NCBI GenBank assembly: GCA_017532725.1
Contig: JAFXIZ010000051.1
Coordinates: 1-32,548, forward strand
Length of the DNA: 32,548 bases
Source: Bacteroidaceae bacterium
Lineage (GTDB): Bacteria > Bacteroidota > Bacteroidia > Bacteroidales > Barnesiellaceae_A
Direction of reading: 5' to 3'
Shown in pieces: positions 1 through 9,516 of the stretch. Below the pieces are notes generated by a model. The model ran no database searches, was not told the DNA's origin, and was given only the letters and a program-made list of their open reading frames with translations. The translations under genes were made by a program, and so were the position numbers. The number at the start of each line of letters is the position of its first letter. Positions within the stretch are counted from its first letter, which is position 1.

Positions 1-292
1 TGCTATAGTAGCCGATACCGTTGCGCCTACAATTACACTTGTTGATAGTGAAAAGTGGGCTACAACAGGTAATGCAAAAATAAAAATTACCGATAAAGGG
101 AGTGGTGTAGCAACTTATCGTTGTGAGATTGACGACAAATTTTGCCTCTTTGAGTATGATGCAAAGCGTAATATGCTGTCGTGCCGACTTGCCGATGCTC
201 CTATATCTCGCAATAAAAAACATTCATTGACAGTGACTGTTACCGATAATTGTGGTAACACAGCAATAACAAAGAAAACAATAAAATGGTAA
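1..292 (+). CDS. C-terminal fragment of a secreted protein, probably an M23 peptidase with Ig-like end domain
   Basis: The window opens inside this gene. The open frame runs from base 2 to the TAA at 290-292 and gives 96 residues. The visible part looks like a beta-sandwich (Ig-like) domain: an 'APTITL' strand near the start, 'ITDKGSGVATYRCEID', 'FEYDAKRNML', and a final 'VTVTDNCGNTA' strand. From memory, this YR.xID...FEYDA...TVTDxCGN pattern is the end of large secreted M23 metallopeptidases of Bacteroidales, but the catalytic part lies outside the window, so the M23 assignment is inference. The C69 dipeptidase starts 30 bases after its stop, with no terminator between, so the two are probably co-transcribed. 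Confidence 0.6.
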   Translation, partial: AIVADTVAPTITLVDSEKWATTGNAKIKITDKGSGVATYRCEIDDKFCLFEYDAKRNMLSCRLADAPISRNKKHSLTVTVTDNCGNTAITKKTIKW

Positions 293-322
293 AATAAAAC
301 TTTAGAAAAACACAACATCATT

Positions 323-1966
323 ATGAAAAGATTTTCATCGATTCTTATTGCTGCCTTGGTAGCGCCTATTGCAGCAATGGCTTGTACCGGACTGATAGCC
401 GGTCGTAATGCAACGGTTGACGGCAGTGTAATGATTACATACTCGGCCGATTCACACGGATTGTATGGTTCATTAACATCAACACCAGCCGGCGATTGGC
501 AACCGGGCGATATGAGAGAGATTGTCGATTGGGATTCAGGTAAACCTCTTGGCGCAATTCCTCAAATTCCTCACACCTATGCCGTTATAGGTAATATGAA
601 TGAGTGTGCGTTGGCTATTACCGAGTCAACTTGGGGTGGCCGTCCCGAATTGGTCGATACAACCGGTATAATTGACTATGGCACACTTATACAACTTGGA
701 CTTGAGCGTGCGCGTACTGCTCGCGAGGCTATCAAGGTAATGACCGACCTTGTTGCCGAATATGGCTACTACAGCAGTGGTGAGTCGTTCTCTATTGCCG
801 ACAAAAACGAGGCTTGGATACTCGAACTTATTGGTAAAGGTCCCGGTCGTAAAGGTGCTGTTTGGGTAGCCATTCGCATTCCCGACGATTGCATATCGGG
901 TCACGCCAATCAAGCCCGTATCCATAAGTTCCCTTTGAATGACCCCGAGAACTGTATCTACTCGCCCGATGTTATAACTTTTGCACGCGAGATGGGCTAC
1001 TACAAAGGCAAAGATAAAAACTTTAGTTTCTCATCGGCTTATGCACCTCTCGACTACGGTGCATTGCGTGGTTGCGATGCTCGTGTATGGAGTTTCTTCA
1101 ATCGTTTCAATGGTAAGATGAAAAAATATCTTTCATATCTCGAAAATGAAGGTGGCGAAGTGTTGCCTCTCTATGTTCGTCCCGACCGCAAACTTACATT
1201 GCGCGATATGAAAGATGCTATGCGCGACCACTTTGACGGCACACCTTACGATATGCACAATGATGTAGGTGGTGGCCCGTTCGGATCGCCTTATCGCTAC
1301 CGTCCTATGTACTTTACTGTTGATGGTAAAGAGTATCTCAATGAGCGTGCCATAGCAACACAACAAACAGCCTTCACACTTGTAGCACAAATACGTCCCA
1401 ACTTGCCCGAGGCTATCAGTGGTATTTTGTGGTTTGGTGTAGATGATGCCAATACCGCCGTATATGTACCTATGTATTGTAGCAGTAACAAAGTACCCGA
1501 ATGCTTCAGCCCTGCCAATGGCGATATGTACAACTTCTCTTGGACATCGGCCTTCTGGGTACACAACTGGGTGGCTAATATGGCATACAACCGTTACAAT
1601 CCTATGATTGGTGATATTCGCAATGTTCAGAAGAGATTGGAAGATCAATTTGAAGAAGAAGTAACTACCATAGATGAGTTGGCCAATGCTCTTTATGGCA
1701 TAAGCGAAAGTGCTGCTCGCGAATTGCTTACTACATACAGTTGCCAATCGGCCGAGTATAGCACAAAAACTTGGAAAGAGTTAGGCGAATTCCTGATGGT
1801 GAAATTCCTCGATGGTAACGTTAAGAGTCAAAATCCCGACGGGTCGTTCGTTACAAATGAGTATGGTTTGCCCGACAAAATACAATTCCCCGGCTACTCA
1901 CAAGAGTATTACGATGAGATTGTGCGTCGTACAGGCGACCACTTGTTGAAGAAAGAAGTTAAATAA
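323..1966 (+). CDS. C69 family dipeptidase (secreted Ntn-hydrolase)
   Basis: This is a 547-residue peptidase of family C69 (PepD/U34 type), which cleaves dipeptides or short peptides. Residues 1-20 form a signal peptide ending in 'APIAAMA'. The next residue, Cys21 in 'CTGLIAGRNATVDGS', is the expected N-terminal nucleophile exposed on signal cleavage, as in other Ntn-hydrolases of this family. The following 'GS' and the downstream 'SADSHG' and 'NMNECALAITESTWGG' segments match the family core. Length is normal for Bacteroidales members. The protein should act in the periplasm or outside the cell. A lipoprotein reading of Cys21 is less likely because the conserved CTxLIxG motif starts exactly there. 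The gene follows the upstream secreted protein closely and is followed by a separate promoter for the mutase gene. Confidence 0.9.
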   Translation: MKRFSSILIAALVAPIAAMACTGLIAGRNATVDGSVMITYSADSHGLYGSLTSTPAGDWQPGDMREIVDWDSGKPLGAIPQIPHTYAVIGNMNECALAITESTWGGRPELVDTTGIIDYGTLIQLGLERARTAREAIKVMTDLVAEYGYYSSGESFSIADKNEAWILELIGKGPGRKGAVWVAIRIPDDCISGHANQARIHKFPLNDPENCIYSPDVITFAREMGYYKGKDKNFSFSSAYAPLDYGALRGCDARVWSFFNRFNGKMKKYLSYLENEGGEVLPLYVRPDRKLTLRDMKDAMRDHFDGTPYDMHNDVGGGPFGSPYRYRPMYFTVDGKEYLNERAIATQQTAFTLVAQIRPNLPEAISGILWFGVDDANTAVYVPMYCSSNKVPECFSPANGDMYNFSWTSAFWVHNWVANMAYNRYNPMIGDIRNVQKRLEDQFEEEVTTIDELANALYGISESAARELLTTYSCQSAEYSTKTWKELGEFLMVKFLDGNVKSQNPDGSFVTNEYGLPDKIQFPGYSQEYYDEIVRRTGDHLLKKEVK

Positions 1967-2000
1967 GTGAAGATATTTCGCTAAACTTTTTAAAAAACTT

Positions 2001-2008
2001 TATCTTTG
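2001..2008 (+). promoter_or_regulatory. Bacteroidota -7 promoter element for the phosphosugar mutase gene
   Basis: TATCTTTG matches the TAnnTTTG -7 box exactly. It lies 33 bases before the ATG at 2042. A partial -33 box, TTTC at 1976-1979, is 21 bases upstream. The mutase is therefore likely transcribed on its own. Confidence 0.7.
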
Positions 2009-2041
2009 CACACATAAAACGAAAACTTAAAATTAAAAGAT

Positions 2042-3790
2042 ATGCAAAACGAAGAATTGTTGAAAGAAGTAACAGCCCGTGCGCAAGTATGGCTCGGTGC
2101 AGGTTACGACGAGGAAACTCGTGCTGCTGTGCAAGCAATGCTTGACAACCCCGACAAAACAGAGTTGATAGAGAGTTTCTATCGCGATCTTGAGTTTGGT
2201 ACTGGTGGTTTGCGTGGCATTATGGGCGCAGGTACTAACCGTATGAATATCTATACTGTAGGTTCTGCAACACAAGGTCTTGCCAACTATTTGAAGAAAA
2301 ACTTTGCCAATCTGCCCCTTATCTCGGTAGCCATTGGTCACGACTGTCGCAACAACAGCCGTAAGTTTGCCGAGATTTCAGCCGACATCTTCGCGGCCAA
2401 CGGCATTAAAGTTTACCTCTTTGAGTCGTTGCGTCCCACTCCCGAGGTGTCGTTTGCCATTCGTGAGTTGGGTTGCCAAGCCGGTATCAACCTCACTGCC
2501 TCACACAACCCCAAAGAGTACAACGGATATAAAGCCTATTGGAGCGATGGCGCGCAAGTTATTGCCCCTCACGATACAGGCATCATTGATGAAGTTAACA
2601 AGATTGCAGCCGTTACCGATATCAAGTTTGAGCGTAACCCCGAATTGGTAGAGATAATAGGTGAGGAGATTGACAAAATCTATCTCGATCGCATCAAGAC
2701 ATTGTCACTCTGTCCCGACATTATTGCAAAGCATCACGATATACCTATTGTATATACACCTATACACGGTACAGGTGTTAAGATGATTCCTGCATCGTTG
2801 GCAAACTTTGGTTTTACCAACATCATACACGTTCCCGAGCAAGATGTTGTAAGTGGCGATTTCCCCACTGTAGTTTCTCCCAACCCCGAGGAGCCTGCTG
2901 CTCTTGATATGGCTGTGAAACGTGCCATCGAAACAGATGCCGAATTGGTAATGGCCAGTGACCCCGATGCCGACCGTATAGGTATCGCTGTCAAGAATGA
3001 TAAGGGCGAATGGGTACTCGTTAACGGTAACCAAATCGTTATGCTTATGCTCAATTACATTATGACAGCCTACCAAGAGCGTGGCTTGCTCAAGGGTAAT
3101 GAGTTTATCGTTAAGACTATCGTTACTACCGAGACTATTAAGACTATAGCCGAACGTAACAATATCAAGATGTACGACTGCTACACAGGCTTTAAGTGGA
3201 TTGCATCAGTAATTCGTGACCTTGAGGGCAAAGAGCGTTACATTGGTGGTGGCGAGGAGAGTTATGGTTTCTTGGCTCAAGACTTTGTACGTGATAAAGA
3301 TGCCGTATCGGCAATGTCACTTATGGCCGAAATTGCTGCTTGGGCTAAAGATCGTGGCTTGACTATGTACCAAATGATTCAAGACATATACCTCAAATAT
3401 GGTTTCTCAAAAGAGAAAGGTATTTCGGTAGTACGCAAAGGCAAACAAGGTGCTGAGGAGATTCAAGCAATGATGAAGTCTTTCCGTGAGAATTCCGTTA
3501 AGACACTTGCTGGTTCACCCGTGGTGCTCATAAAAGACTATCAAAACCTCACTGCTACCGATGCCGAAGGTAATGTTACCACTCTTGATATGCCTTGCCC
3601 GTCGAATGTATTGCAATACTTCACTGCTGCCGGCGACAAGATTTCGGTACGTCCGTCGGGAACAGAGCCCAAAATCAAATTCTACATCGAGGTGCGTGGT
3701 ATAGCGATGAATAGTTACGCCGATTATGACGAGGCTAATCGCCTTGCCGATGAAAAGATTGAAGCCTTTAAGAAAGATCTTGGCATCTGA
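2042..3790 (+). CDS. pgm: Phosphoglucomutase/phosphomannomutase (alpha-D-phosphohexomutase)
   Basis: This 582-residue cytoplasmic enzyme interconverts hexose 1- and 6-phosphates through a phosphoserine. The active-site loop 'TASHNPKEYNGYK' contains the phosphorylated serine, Ser154. The metal loop 'SDPDADRIG' follows at about residues 305-313. The sugar-binding 'GGGEESYG' lies near residue 400, and the C-terminal phosphate-binding 'RPSGTEPKIKFYIEV' near 540, so all four domains of the superfamily are present in order. The length (about 580 rather than 450) is that of the PGM2-like/phospho-sugar mutase branch common in Bacteroidota and Firmicutes. Whether glucose, mannose or a pentose phosphate is preferred cannot be read from the motifs. 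It has its own promoter at 2001 and its own terminator at 3819. Confidence 0.93.
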   Translation: MQNEELLKEVTARAQVWLGAGYDEETRAAVQAMLDNPDKTELIESFYRDLEFGTGGLRGIMGAGTNRMNIYTVGSATQGLANYLKKNFANLPLISVAIGHDCRNNSRKFAEISADIFAANGIKVYLFESLRPTPEVSFAIRELGCQAGINLTASHNPKEYNGYKAYWSDGAQVIAPHDTGIIDEVNKIAAVTDIKFERNPELVEIIGEEIDKIYLDRIKTLSLCPDIIAKHHDIPIVYTPIHGTGVKMIPASLANFGFTNIIHVPEQDVVSGDFPTVVSPNPEEPAALDMAVKRAIETDAELVMASDPDADRIGIAVKNDKGEWVLVNGNQIVMLMLNYIMTAYQERGLLKGNEFIVKTIVTTETIKTIAERNNIKMYDCYTGFKWIASVIRDLEGKERYIGGGEESYGFLAQDFVRDKDAVSAMSLMAEIAAWAKDRGLTMYQMIQDIYLKYGFSKEKGISVVRKGKQGAEEIQAMMKSFRENSVKTLAGSPVVLIKDYQNLTATDAEGNVTTLDMPCPSNVLQYFTAAGDKISVRPSGTEPKIKFYIEVRGIAMNSYADYDEANRLADEKIEAFKKDLGI

Positions 3791-3818
3791 TTGTAAACAG
3801 TAAATTTCTAATAATCAC

Positions 3819-3853
3819 TAACGAGCGCAGTATCATCGATATTGCGCTCGTTA
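3819..3853 (+). terminator. Hairpin terminator after the mutase gene
   Basis: A 16-bp stem (3819-3834 with 3838-3853) closes over a 3-base loop, 28 bases after the stop at 3790. The only non-Watson-Crick pair (G3830 with T3842) is a G.U wobble in plus-strand RNA but a C.A mismatch in the opposite strand, so the stem favours plus-strand transcripts. The downstream U tract is poor (ATTATAT). Confidence 0.7.
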
Positions 3854-3980
3854 ATTATATGTGCAAGTGTGATAAACTGAATTTATGGTAGAGCGGGAAT
3901 GACTGATAAAAAGAAGGATAAAACACTTATAATTAATTATCCAATCGTTACAAAGGTTACCATCAATTGTAATTTATTAA

Positions 3981-4020
3981 TAAAAAAGCAGCCACAGTAC
4001 CTATTGGGAACTGTGGCTGC
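3981..4020 (-). terminator. Intrinsic terminator of alaS
   Basis: On the minus strand, GCAGCCACAGT (4020-4010) pairs with its complement at 3998-3988, followed directly by a T tract (complement of 3982-3987). It sits 21 bases past the alaS stop and has the textbook GC-rich stem plus U-run layout. The stretch between this and the mutase hairpin (3854-3980) shows no gene. Confidence 0.88.
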
Positions 4021-4041
4021 AATGTGTAATAAAGTTATATC

Positions 4042-6666
4042 TTATGCTATAACCAATTCGTGAAGTTTGTCGAGTGCTTCTTTGAGTTTCGAAGCATCTT
4101 TACCACCGGCTTGAGCGAAGTGGGGTTGACCACCACCACCACCTTGAATAACCTTGGCTGCTTCGCGCACAATTTGCGATGCGTTCTTACCACTTGCTAC
4201 AACATCATCGCTGAGCATAACGGTAAGCAAGGGCTTTTCTTCTCCGGCTTTTACAGTTGCTGCTATGAATGCCATCTTCTCGGTTATCTCACCACGCAAC
4301 ATAAATGCCAAGTCTTTAGCAACCTCGGGAAGCATAGGACCTACATAACGGATAACTTTAATACCGTTTTCTTCAACAGCATTCTTAATAAGCATCTCCT
4401 TAATGGCAAGCGTACGTTCCTTGGTAAATTCATCTACTTGACTGCGCAAGTCGGCATTTTCAGAGATAGATTTCTCGATAGTTTGTATGATATTGGCGGC
4501 ATTGTTAAAGAGTGACTTGATTTGTTTCATCATCTTTTCAGCCTCATTAATCATATCTTCAACCTTGGCACCTGTCACAGCCTCTATACGACGGATACCT
4601 GCTGCGATAGAACTTTCACTAACGATGCGTATCATACCAATATTACCGGTATTGGCAACGTGTGTACCACCACACAATTCTACCGATGAGCCAAATCGTA
4701 CTACGCGCACCTCTTCGCCATACTTTTCGCCAAAGAGTGCCATAGCACCCATAGCGCGAGCCTCGGCGATAGGCATATTGCGATGTTCATCGAGGGGCAT
4801 TGCCATACGCACTTTGGCATTGGCAATACGTTCCACTTGGCGCAACTCTTCATCGGTTACCTTTTGGAAGTGCGAGAAGTCAAAACGCAATGACTCGGGC
4901 GATACATACGAACCTTTTTGTTCAACGTGTGTACCAAGTACCTCGCGCAATGCTTCGTGCAACAAGTGTGTAGCCGAGTGGTTGCAAGATGTAGCCATAC
5001 GAGCCTCTTTGTTGATAGTGGCACGGAATGTTGCAGTTACATCTTGAGGTAATTTCTTGGTAATATGTATTGCAAGGTTGTTTTCACGCTTGGTGTTTTC
5101 TATAGCAATAACGTCATCGCCTGTGGTAAGTGTACCACAATCGCCTACCTGACCACCCATTTCGGCATAGAAAGGTGTACGGTTAAGCACTATTTGATAG
5201 AACTCTTGATTCTTTTGTTTAACCTTGCGATAACGCAATATCTCGGTATCACATTCGGTGAGGTCATATCCGACAAATTCAGGCTCGCCTTCGCGCAATG
5301 TTACCCAGTCGCCGGCCTCTATTGCAGCAGCATTACGGGCACGCTCTTTTTGTTGTTGCATCTCGGCATTGAACTCATCGATATTTACTGTCATATCGTG
5401 TTCTTTAAGGATGAGTTCGGTAAGGTCGAGGGGGAATCCGTATGTATCATACAAGGTAAAGGCATCTTTACCACTGATAACATTTTTACCGGCTGCTTTA
5501 GCCTCCGACATTACCTTATCGAGCAAGCGAATACCTGTCTCAAGAGTGCGCAAGAATGCATCTTCCTCCTCCTTGATAACCTTTGCGATAAGGTCGCGTT
5601 GAGCCGCCAATTCGGGGTAGGCATCACCCATAGTGTCAATAAGAATATCTATGAGGCGATACATAAAGGCTTGACGTTGTCCGAGGAATGTATAACCATA
5701 ACGAACAGCACGACGCAAGATACGACGTATTACATAGCCGGCTTTAGCATTCGAAGGCAACTGACCATCGGTGATAGAGAATGCAATAGTACGAATGTGG
5801 TCGGCAATAACACGCATAGCAACATCATCTTGAGCATTGTTGCCATATTGCTTGCCACACATTTCGCCTATAACGCGAATGATGGGTTGGAACACATCAG
5901 TATCATAGTTTGATGTCTTGCCTTGTAGTGCCATACAAAGACGCTCGAAGCCCATACCGGTGTCAATAACCTTGGCAGGAAGCGACTCCAACGAGCCATC
6001 GGCTTTGCGATTGTATTGCATAAACACAAGGTTCCATATCTCTATTACATGAGGATTGCTCTGGTTGACAAGCGAACGGCCATCGACTGCAGCACGCTCT
6101 TCGTCGCTACGCAAGTCGATGTGTATTTCAGAGCAGGGGCCACAAGGACCTGTATCGCCCATTTCCCAGAAGTTGTCTTTGCGATTACCATTAATTATAT
6201 GGTCGGCAGGAAGGTGTTTTTCCCAATATCCTGCTGCTTCGTTGTCACGCTCAAGACCTTCGGGCTCATAGCCTTCAAATACTGTTGCATAGATGCGATT
6301 AGGGTCGAGTTTCAACACATCGATAAGATATTCCCAAGCCCAATCGATAGCCTCTTGCTTGAAGTAATCGCCAAAAGACCAGTTACCCAACATCTCAAAC
6401 ATCGTGTGGTGGTATGTATCGAGACCTACTTCTTCAAGGTCATTGTGCTTACCACTTACACGCAGACACTTTTGCGAGTCGGCTACACGAGGGTATTTAA
6501 TAGGTACATTACCCAAGATAATGTCTTTAAATTGGTTCATACCGGCATTAGTAAACATCAATGTGGGGTCATCCTTGATTACCATAGGAGCCGAGGGAAC
6601 AATTTGATGCTCTTTCGATTGGAAGAAAGCTTTGAATGATTCTCTGATTTCTTTTGCTGTAAGCAT
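4042..6666 (-). CDS. alaS: Alanyl-tRNA synthetase
   Basis: This 874-residue cytoplasmic enzyme charges tRNA-Ala with alanine. The N-terminal class II catalytic core is clear: '[15 protein letters not shown]' (motif 1 region), '[21 protein letters not shown]' as the hallmark AlaRS block, and '[10 protein letters not shown]' near residue 250. The editing domain carries the zinc-binding 'HSATHLLH' near residue 562 and '[10 protein letters not shown]' near 665. The C-terminal domain ends in the glycine-rich '[14 protein letters not shown]' segment. The length matches the family, and nothing appears degraded. The start at 6666 places a promoter 96 bases upstream. It is transcribed divergently from the M23 peptidase gene and ends at a strong terminator at 3981-4020. 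Confidence 0.98.
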   Translation of the reverse strand: MLTAKEIRESFKAFFQSKEHQIVPSAPMVIKDDPTLMFTNAGMNQFKDIILGNVPIKYPRVADSQKCLRVSGKHNDLEEVGLDTYHHTMFEMLGNWSFGDYFKQEAIDWAWEYLIDVLKLDPNRIYATVFEGYEPEGLERDNEAAGYWEKHLPADHIINGNRKDNFWEMGDTGPCGPCSEIHIDLRSDEERAAVDGRSLVNQSNPHVIEIWNLVFMQYNRKADGSLESLPAKVIDTGMGFERLCMALQGKTSNYDTDVFQPIIRVIGEMCGKQYGNNAQDDVAMRVIADHIRTIAFSITDGQLPSNAKAGYVIRRILRRAVRYGYTFLGQRQAFMYRLIDILIDTMGDAYPELAAQRDLIAKVIKEEEDAFLRTLETGIRLLDKVMSEAKAAGKNVISGKDAFTLYDTYGFPLDLTELILKEHDMTVNIDEFNAEMQQQKERARNAAAIEAGDWVTLREGEPEFVGYDLTECDTEILRYRKVKQKNQEFYQIVLNRTPFYAEMGGQVGDCGTLTTGDDVIAIENTKRENNLAIHITKKLPQDVTATFRATINKEARMATSCNHSATHLLHEALREVLGTHVEQKGSYVSPESLRFDFSHFQKVTDEELRQVERIANAKVRMAMPLDEHRNMPIAEARAMGAMALFGEKYGEEVRVVRFGSSVELCGGTHVANTGNIGMIRIVSESSIAAGIRRIEAVTGAKVEDMINEAEKMMKQIKSLFNNAANIIQTIEKSISENADLRSQVDEFTKERTLAIKEMLIKNAVEENGIKVIRYVGPMLPEVAKDLAFMLRGEITEKMAFIAATVKAGEEKPLLTVMLSDDVVASGKNASQIVREAAKVIQGGGGGQPHFAQAGGKDASKLKEALDKLHELVIA

Positions 6667-6761
6667 TTTCTTAATGTATAAATTATGTTTGTACTATCTT
6701 TTTTACTGCCTCAAAACTCAAAATAAGTTATGATACAATTAATATTATTGAAAACAGTTTG

Positions 6762-6769
6762 CAAAAATA
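6762..6769 (-). promoter_or_regulatory. Candidate -7 promoter element for alaS
   Basis: The minus strand reads TATTTTTG here, an exact TAnnTTTG match, predicting a leader of roughly 90 bases before the alaS ATG. I see no clear T-box or other known regulatory element in that leader. Confidence 0.55.
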
Positions 6770-6833
6770 ACCCAAAATATTAATTTTGCACCTATCGAAC
6801 GATAAAAAAGTGTCGTATAACATCTATTTTTTT

Positions 6834-6841
6834 TATTTTTG
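6834..6841 (+). promoter_or_regulatory. Candidate -7 promoter element for the M23 peptidase gene
   Basis: TATTTTTG matches TAnnTTTG and lies 34 bases before the ATG at 6876. A second match, TAATTTTG at 6781-6788, could give a longer leader. The closer one is preferred because its distance to the start is like that of the other promoters in this window. Confidence 0.6.
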
Positions 6842-6875
6842 CAGCAAATAATGCCACGCAAAGGGAAAACAAACA

Positions 6876-7829
6876 ATGAGTAAGAAGCAGTATTACATAT
6901 ATAACGCACAAACCAATACCTACGAACCTGTAAAGGCTACACGCAATTGGTGGAGCAATTTGCTGCTTATACTCTTAAGTAGTCTTTTTATTGGAGCAGC
7001 CCTTATTCTTGTTGTATATTTCTTCTTTGGCTCGCCGAAAGAGGAGATGCTGAAACTCGAAAATGAAAAACTGCAAGCACAATACAACATATTGTTGCGT
7101 CGTGTAGATGATGCAATGGTAGTGCTTGATGATATAAAACAGCGCGATGATAACCTCTATCGTGTCATAATGCAAGTCGATCCTATAGGCGACAAGGTGC
7201 GTAATGCCGGTGTTGATAATGCTGCGCGTTATGCCCACTTGATACAAATGTCGAATGGCAAGTTGGTAGCAACGGTAACACAAGATGTTGACCGTTTGGC
7301 TCGCAACCTCTATGTACAAGATAACTCGTTCAACGAATTGGTCGATTTGGCACGAAATCAAGAAGACCGTATGAAGCACATCCCTGCCATTCAACCTGTT
7401 GCCGATAAAGACTTGCGACGTCTTGGCTCGGGTTTCGGATGGCGTATCGACCCCGTGTTTAATACGCGTAACTTTCACGATGGCATTGACCTTACTGCCG
7501 ATAGGGGAGTTCCTGTATATGCGTCGGGCGATGCGAAAGTAACATTTACCGGTTGGCGCAGAGGTTATGGAAATACAATCGAATTGGATCACGGATATGG
7601 CTACGTTACCCGATATGCCCATCTTAATAAGATAGAGGTATTACAAGGCGAAACAGTTACTCGTGGTAAGAGGATAGGGCAGGTTGGTAATACCGGAAAG
7701 AGCACAGGCTCGCATCTTCATTATGAGGTGATATATCGAGGTCGCAATGTTGATCCTATCAATTACTTCTTTATGGATGTTACCCCCGAAGAGTATGACC
7801 GTATGATTCAAGAGGTGAGCAACCAATAA
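6876..7829 (+). CDS. Membrane-anchored M23 family metallopeptidase (LytM domain)
   Basis: This 317-residue protein is a peptidoglycan endopeptidase candidate. A single transmembrane segment (about residues 28-51) follows a short cytoplasmic head and is followed by a heptad-rich coiled coil (about 54-90), so the enzyme should be tethered in the inner membrane and face the periplasm. The M23 domain occupies about residues 195-300. The zinc ligands His201 and Asp205 ('HDGID') and His282 ('SHLHYE') and the catalytic His249 ('YAHL') are all present, so it should be active rather than a NlpD/EnvC-type activator. The downstream MerR-like gene begins one base after its stop, indicating one transcript. 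Confidence 0.93.
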   Translation: MSKKQYYIYNAQTNTYEPVKATRNWWSNLLLILLSSLFIGAALILVVYFFFGSPKEEMLKLENEKLQAQYNILLRRVDDAMVVLDDIKQRDDNLYRVIMQVDPIGDKVRNAGVDNAARYAHLIQMSNGKLVATVTQDVDRLARNLYVQDNSFNELVDLARNQEDRMKHIPAIQPVADKDLRRLGSGFGWRIDPVFNTRNFHDGIDLTADRGVPVYASGDAKVTFTGWRRGYGNTIELDHGYGYVTRYAHLNKIEVLQGETVTRGKRIGQVGNTGKSTGSHLHYEVIYRGRNVDPINYFFMDVTPEEYDRMIQEVSNQ

Positions 7830-7830
7830 T

Positions 7831-8187
7831 ATGTATGCTATGAATGACAGTGATTTGAAAAAAATGTATTATTCGATAAGTGAGGTTGCCAATATGCTCA
7901 ATGTTCCTGCTTCAACATTGCGATATTGGGAAAAAGAACTGTCGTCAGTGAGTCCTCGCCGCAGTGTGGGTGGTACTCGCAAATATACAACCTCGGATAT
8001 CGACGAGTTGCGCATCGTTCATCGTCTTGTCAAGGAGGAGGGGCATACAATTGAGGGCGTAAAGAAAATTTTACGCAGTCGTCGCAATGTCGAAGTAAAC
8101 AAACAAGAGGTTTTGAAACGTCTTACAGCCATTCGCAGCGAATTGATGGGTATGCTTGATGAATACGACCGTATATCCAAATTATAG
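7831..8187 (+). CDS. MerR family transcriptional regulator
   Basis: This 118-residue protein has an N-terminal winged helix-turn-helix: 'YYSISEVANMLNVPASTLRYWEKEL' at about residues 11-35 is the MerR signature, with Trp in place of the usual Tyr-Glu-x-x-Gly context. 'RRSVGGTRKYTTSDIDEL' follows as the wing. A helical stretch with a charged end follows; no cysteine-rich effector site or ligand domain is visible, so the signal is unknown. It overlaps transcriptionally with the M23 gene (1-base gap). The annotated ATG at 7831 could be replaced by the in-frame ATG at 7840, which keeps the whole domain. The 38 bases to the convergent folC stop hold no strong hairpin. Confidence 0.88.
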   Translation: MYAMNDSDLKKMYYSISEVANMLNVPASTLRYWEKELSSVSPRRSVGGTRKYTTSDIDELRIVHRLVKEEGHTIEGVKKILRSRRNVEVNKQEVLKRLTAIRSELMGMLDEYDRISKL

Positions 8188-8225
8188 TCATATCCATACT
8201 GTTTATAATCAATATACCAGCACAA

Positions 8226-9515
8226 TTATTCTTTCCAATCCTTCAGCAAATCGGCAACTACGAAGGTACTACCTCCGATAAATATGAGATCACCTTCGCT
8301 TGCATCGCGTTTGGCAGCATTATATGCCTCGGTTACCGATGCATAACTTTCACCTTTTAGTCCGTGATTGGCTGCTATCGATGCCACTTCATCGGCCGAT
8401 AAAGCACGAGCAACCGATGCTTGCGTAAAGTAATATTGTGCTTTGCGAGGCAGTAACGATATAACGCCCGAAATATCTTTGTCGTTGACCATTCCCAACA
8501 CTATGCGAAGGGTGTTGCAAGGTGTGTTTTCAAGTTGTTCGACAATATATTGAATACCTCCTACATTATGCCCTGTGTCGCACACAACAAGGGGATGCTC
8601 ACTCAATCGTTGCCAACGTCCTCGCAATCCGGTCAATGTTGTTACTTGTGCAAACCCCTCTTTTACGGCTTCATCGCTTATATTGTAATTCAATAGGCGT
8701 AGTTGCTCTACGGCTGTGAGAATAGTGGCTGCATTTTTCTCTTGGCACAAGCCACCTAATTCGCCCCATATACTACCGGCTACGCGACTTTCATACTGCC
8801 AACCACCGTTTGTGGCTTGTGCCGTTGTTATGATATTATTATCTTGTGCAAAGAAGATGGGTGCGCCCACTTGTTGGGCTTGTTGTTTGAAAACCTCCTT
8901 AACGTCACCCTCTGCTTCGCCTATAACTGCAGGGATGCCTTCTTTTATGATGCCGGCTTTCTCGCGAGCAATAGAGGGGCAGTCGTGACCAAGCATTGCA
9001 ACGTGGTCGAGACTTATATTGGTTATTATACTGATGTCGGGGGTGATTACATTGGTTGTGTCGAGCCTGCCACCTAAACCCACTTCGATAACTGCCACAT
9101 CGACTTGTTGTTCGGCAAAATAGGTGAAAGCCATAAACGTTGTCAACTCAAAGAACGAAGGACGGAAGTTGAACGCTTCATCGCTGTGGGCTTTCAAGAA
9201 TGATTCTACGGCTTCACGAGGTATCATCTCGCCATTGACTCTGATGCGCTCGCGAAAGTCGGCAAGATGTGGCGATGTATATAGACCTACTTTATAACCA
9301 CTCTTTTGCAGGATGGCTGCAAGTGTATGAGAGGTAGAGCCTTTTCCGTTAGTGCCTCCAACGTGTATTGTGCGAAACCGGCGATGTGGATGTCCGAAAT
9401 AGGCATCGAGGGCTTCGGCATTTTCAAGTCCGGGTTTATATGCACCGGCACCAACTTGCTGAAAGGCCGGGAAACGATTGAATAACTCTTCGATAAGTTC
9501 GTCGTAATTTTTCAT
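8226..9515 (-). CDS. folC: Bifunctional folylpolyglutamate synthase/dihydrofolate synthase
   Basis: This 429-residue Mur-ligase-family enzyme adds glutamate to dihydropteroate or folates with ATP. The P-loop 'GGTNGKGS' is at about residues 53-60, the 'YTSPHL' substrate motif follows, then 'EVGLGGRLDTTNV', 'ITNISLDH' and the C-terminal 'CDTGHNVGG'. I chose the ATG at 9515 instead of an upstream one at 9542: it begins 'MKNYDELIEEL' one base after the stop of the upstream ChrA gene, whereas the longer version would overlap that gene by 26 bases with an atypical leader. It is the last gene of a three-gene minus-strand unit with the two chromate-transporter-like genes, an association without an obvious functional reason. 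Confidence 0.95.
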   Translation of the reverse strand: MKNYDELIEELFNRFPAFQQVGAGAYKPGLENAEALDAYFGHPHRRFRTIHVGGTNGKGSTSHTLAAILQKSGYKVGLYTSPHLADFRERIRVNGEMIPREAVESFLKAHSDEAFNFRPSFFELTTFMAFTYFAEQQVDVAVIEVGLGGRLDTTNVITPDISIITNISLDHVAMLGHDCPSIAREKAGIIKEGIPAVIGEAEGDVKEVFKQQAQQVGAPIFFAQDNNIITTAQATNGGWQYESRVAGSIWGELGGLCQEKNAATILTAVEQLRLLNYNISDEAVKEGFAQVTTLTGLRGRWQRLSEHPLVVCDTGHNVGGIQYIVEQLENTPCNTLRIVLGMVNDKDISGVISLLPRKAQYYFTQASVARALSADEVASIAANHGLKGESYASVTEAYNAAKRDASEGDLIFIGGSTFVVADLLKDWKE

Positions 9516-9516
9516 A

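Noticed and set aside
1133-1747. Minus-strand open frame of 204 codons inside the C69 peptidase gene
   Set aside because: Antisense shadow with no independent signal.
5065-5913. Long plus-strand open frame of 282 codons antisense to alaS, with others at 4487-5047 and 6016-6639
   Set aside because: They lie wholly inside the intact alaS gene on the other strand, with no promoter or recognisable domain. Open antisense frames are expected from the codon use here.
6667-6761. Possible T-box leader for alaS
   Set aside because: No T-box sequence or specifier stem is visible and the leader is under 100 bases.
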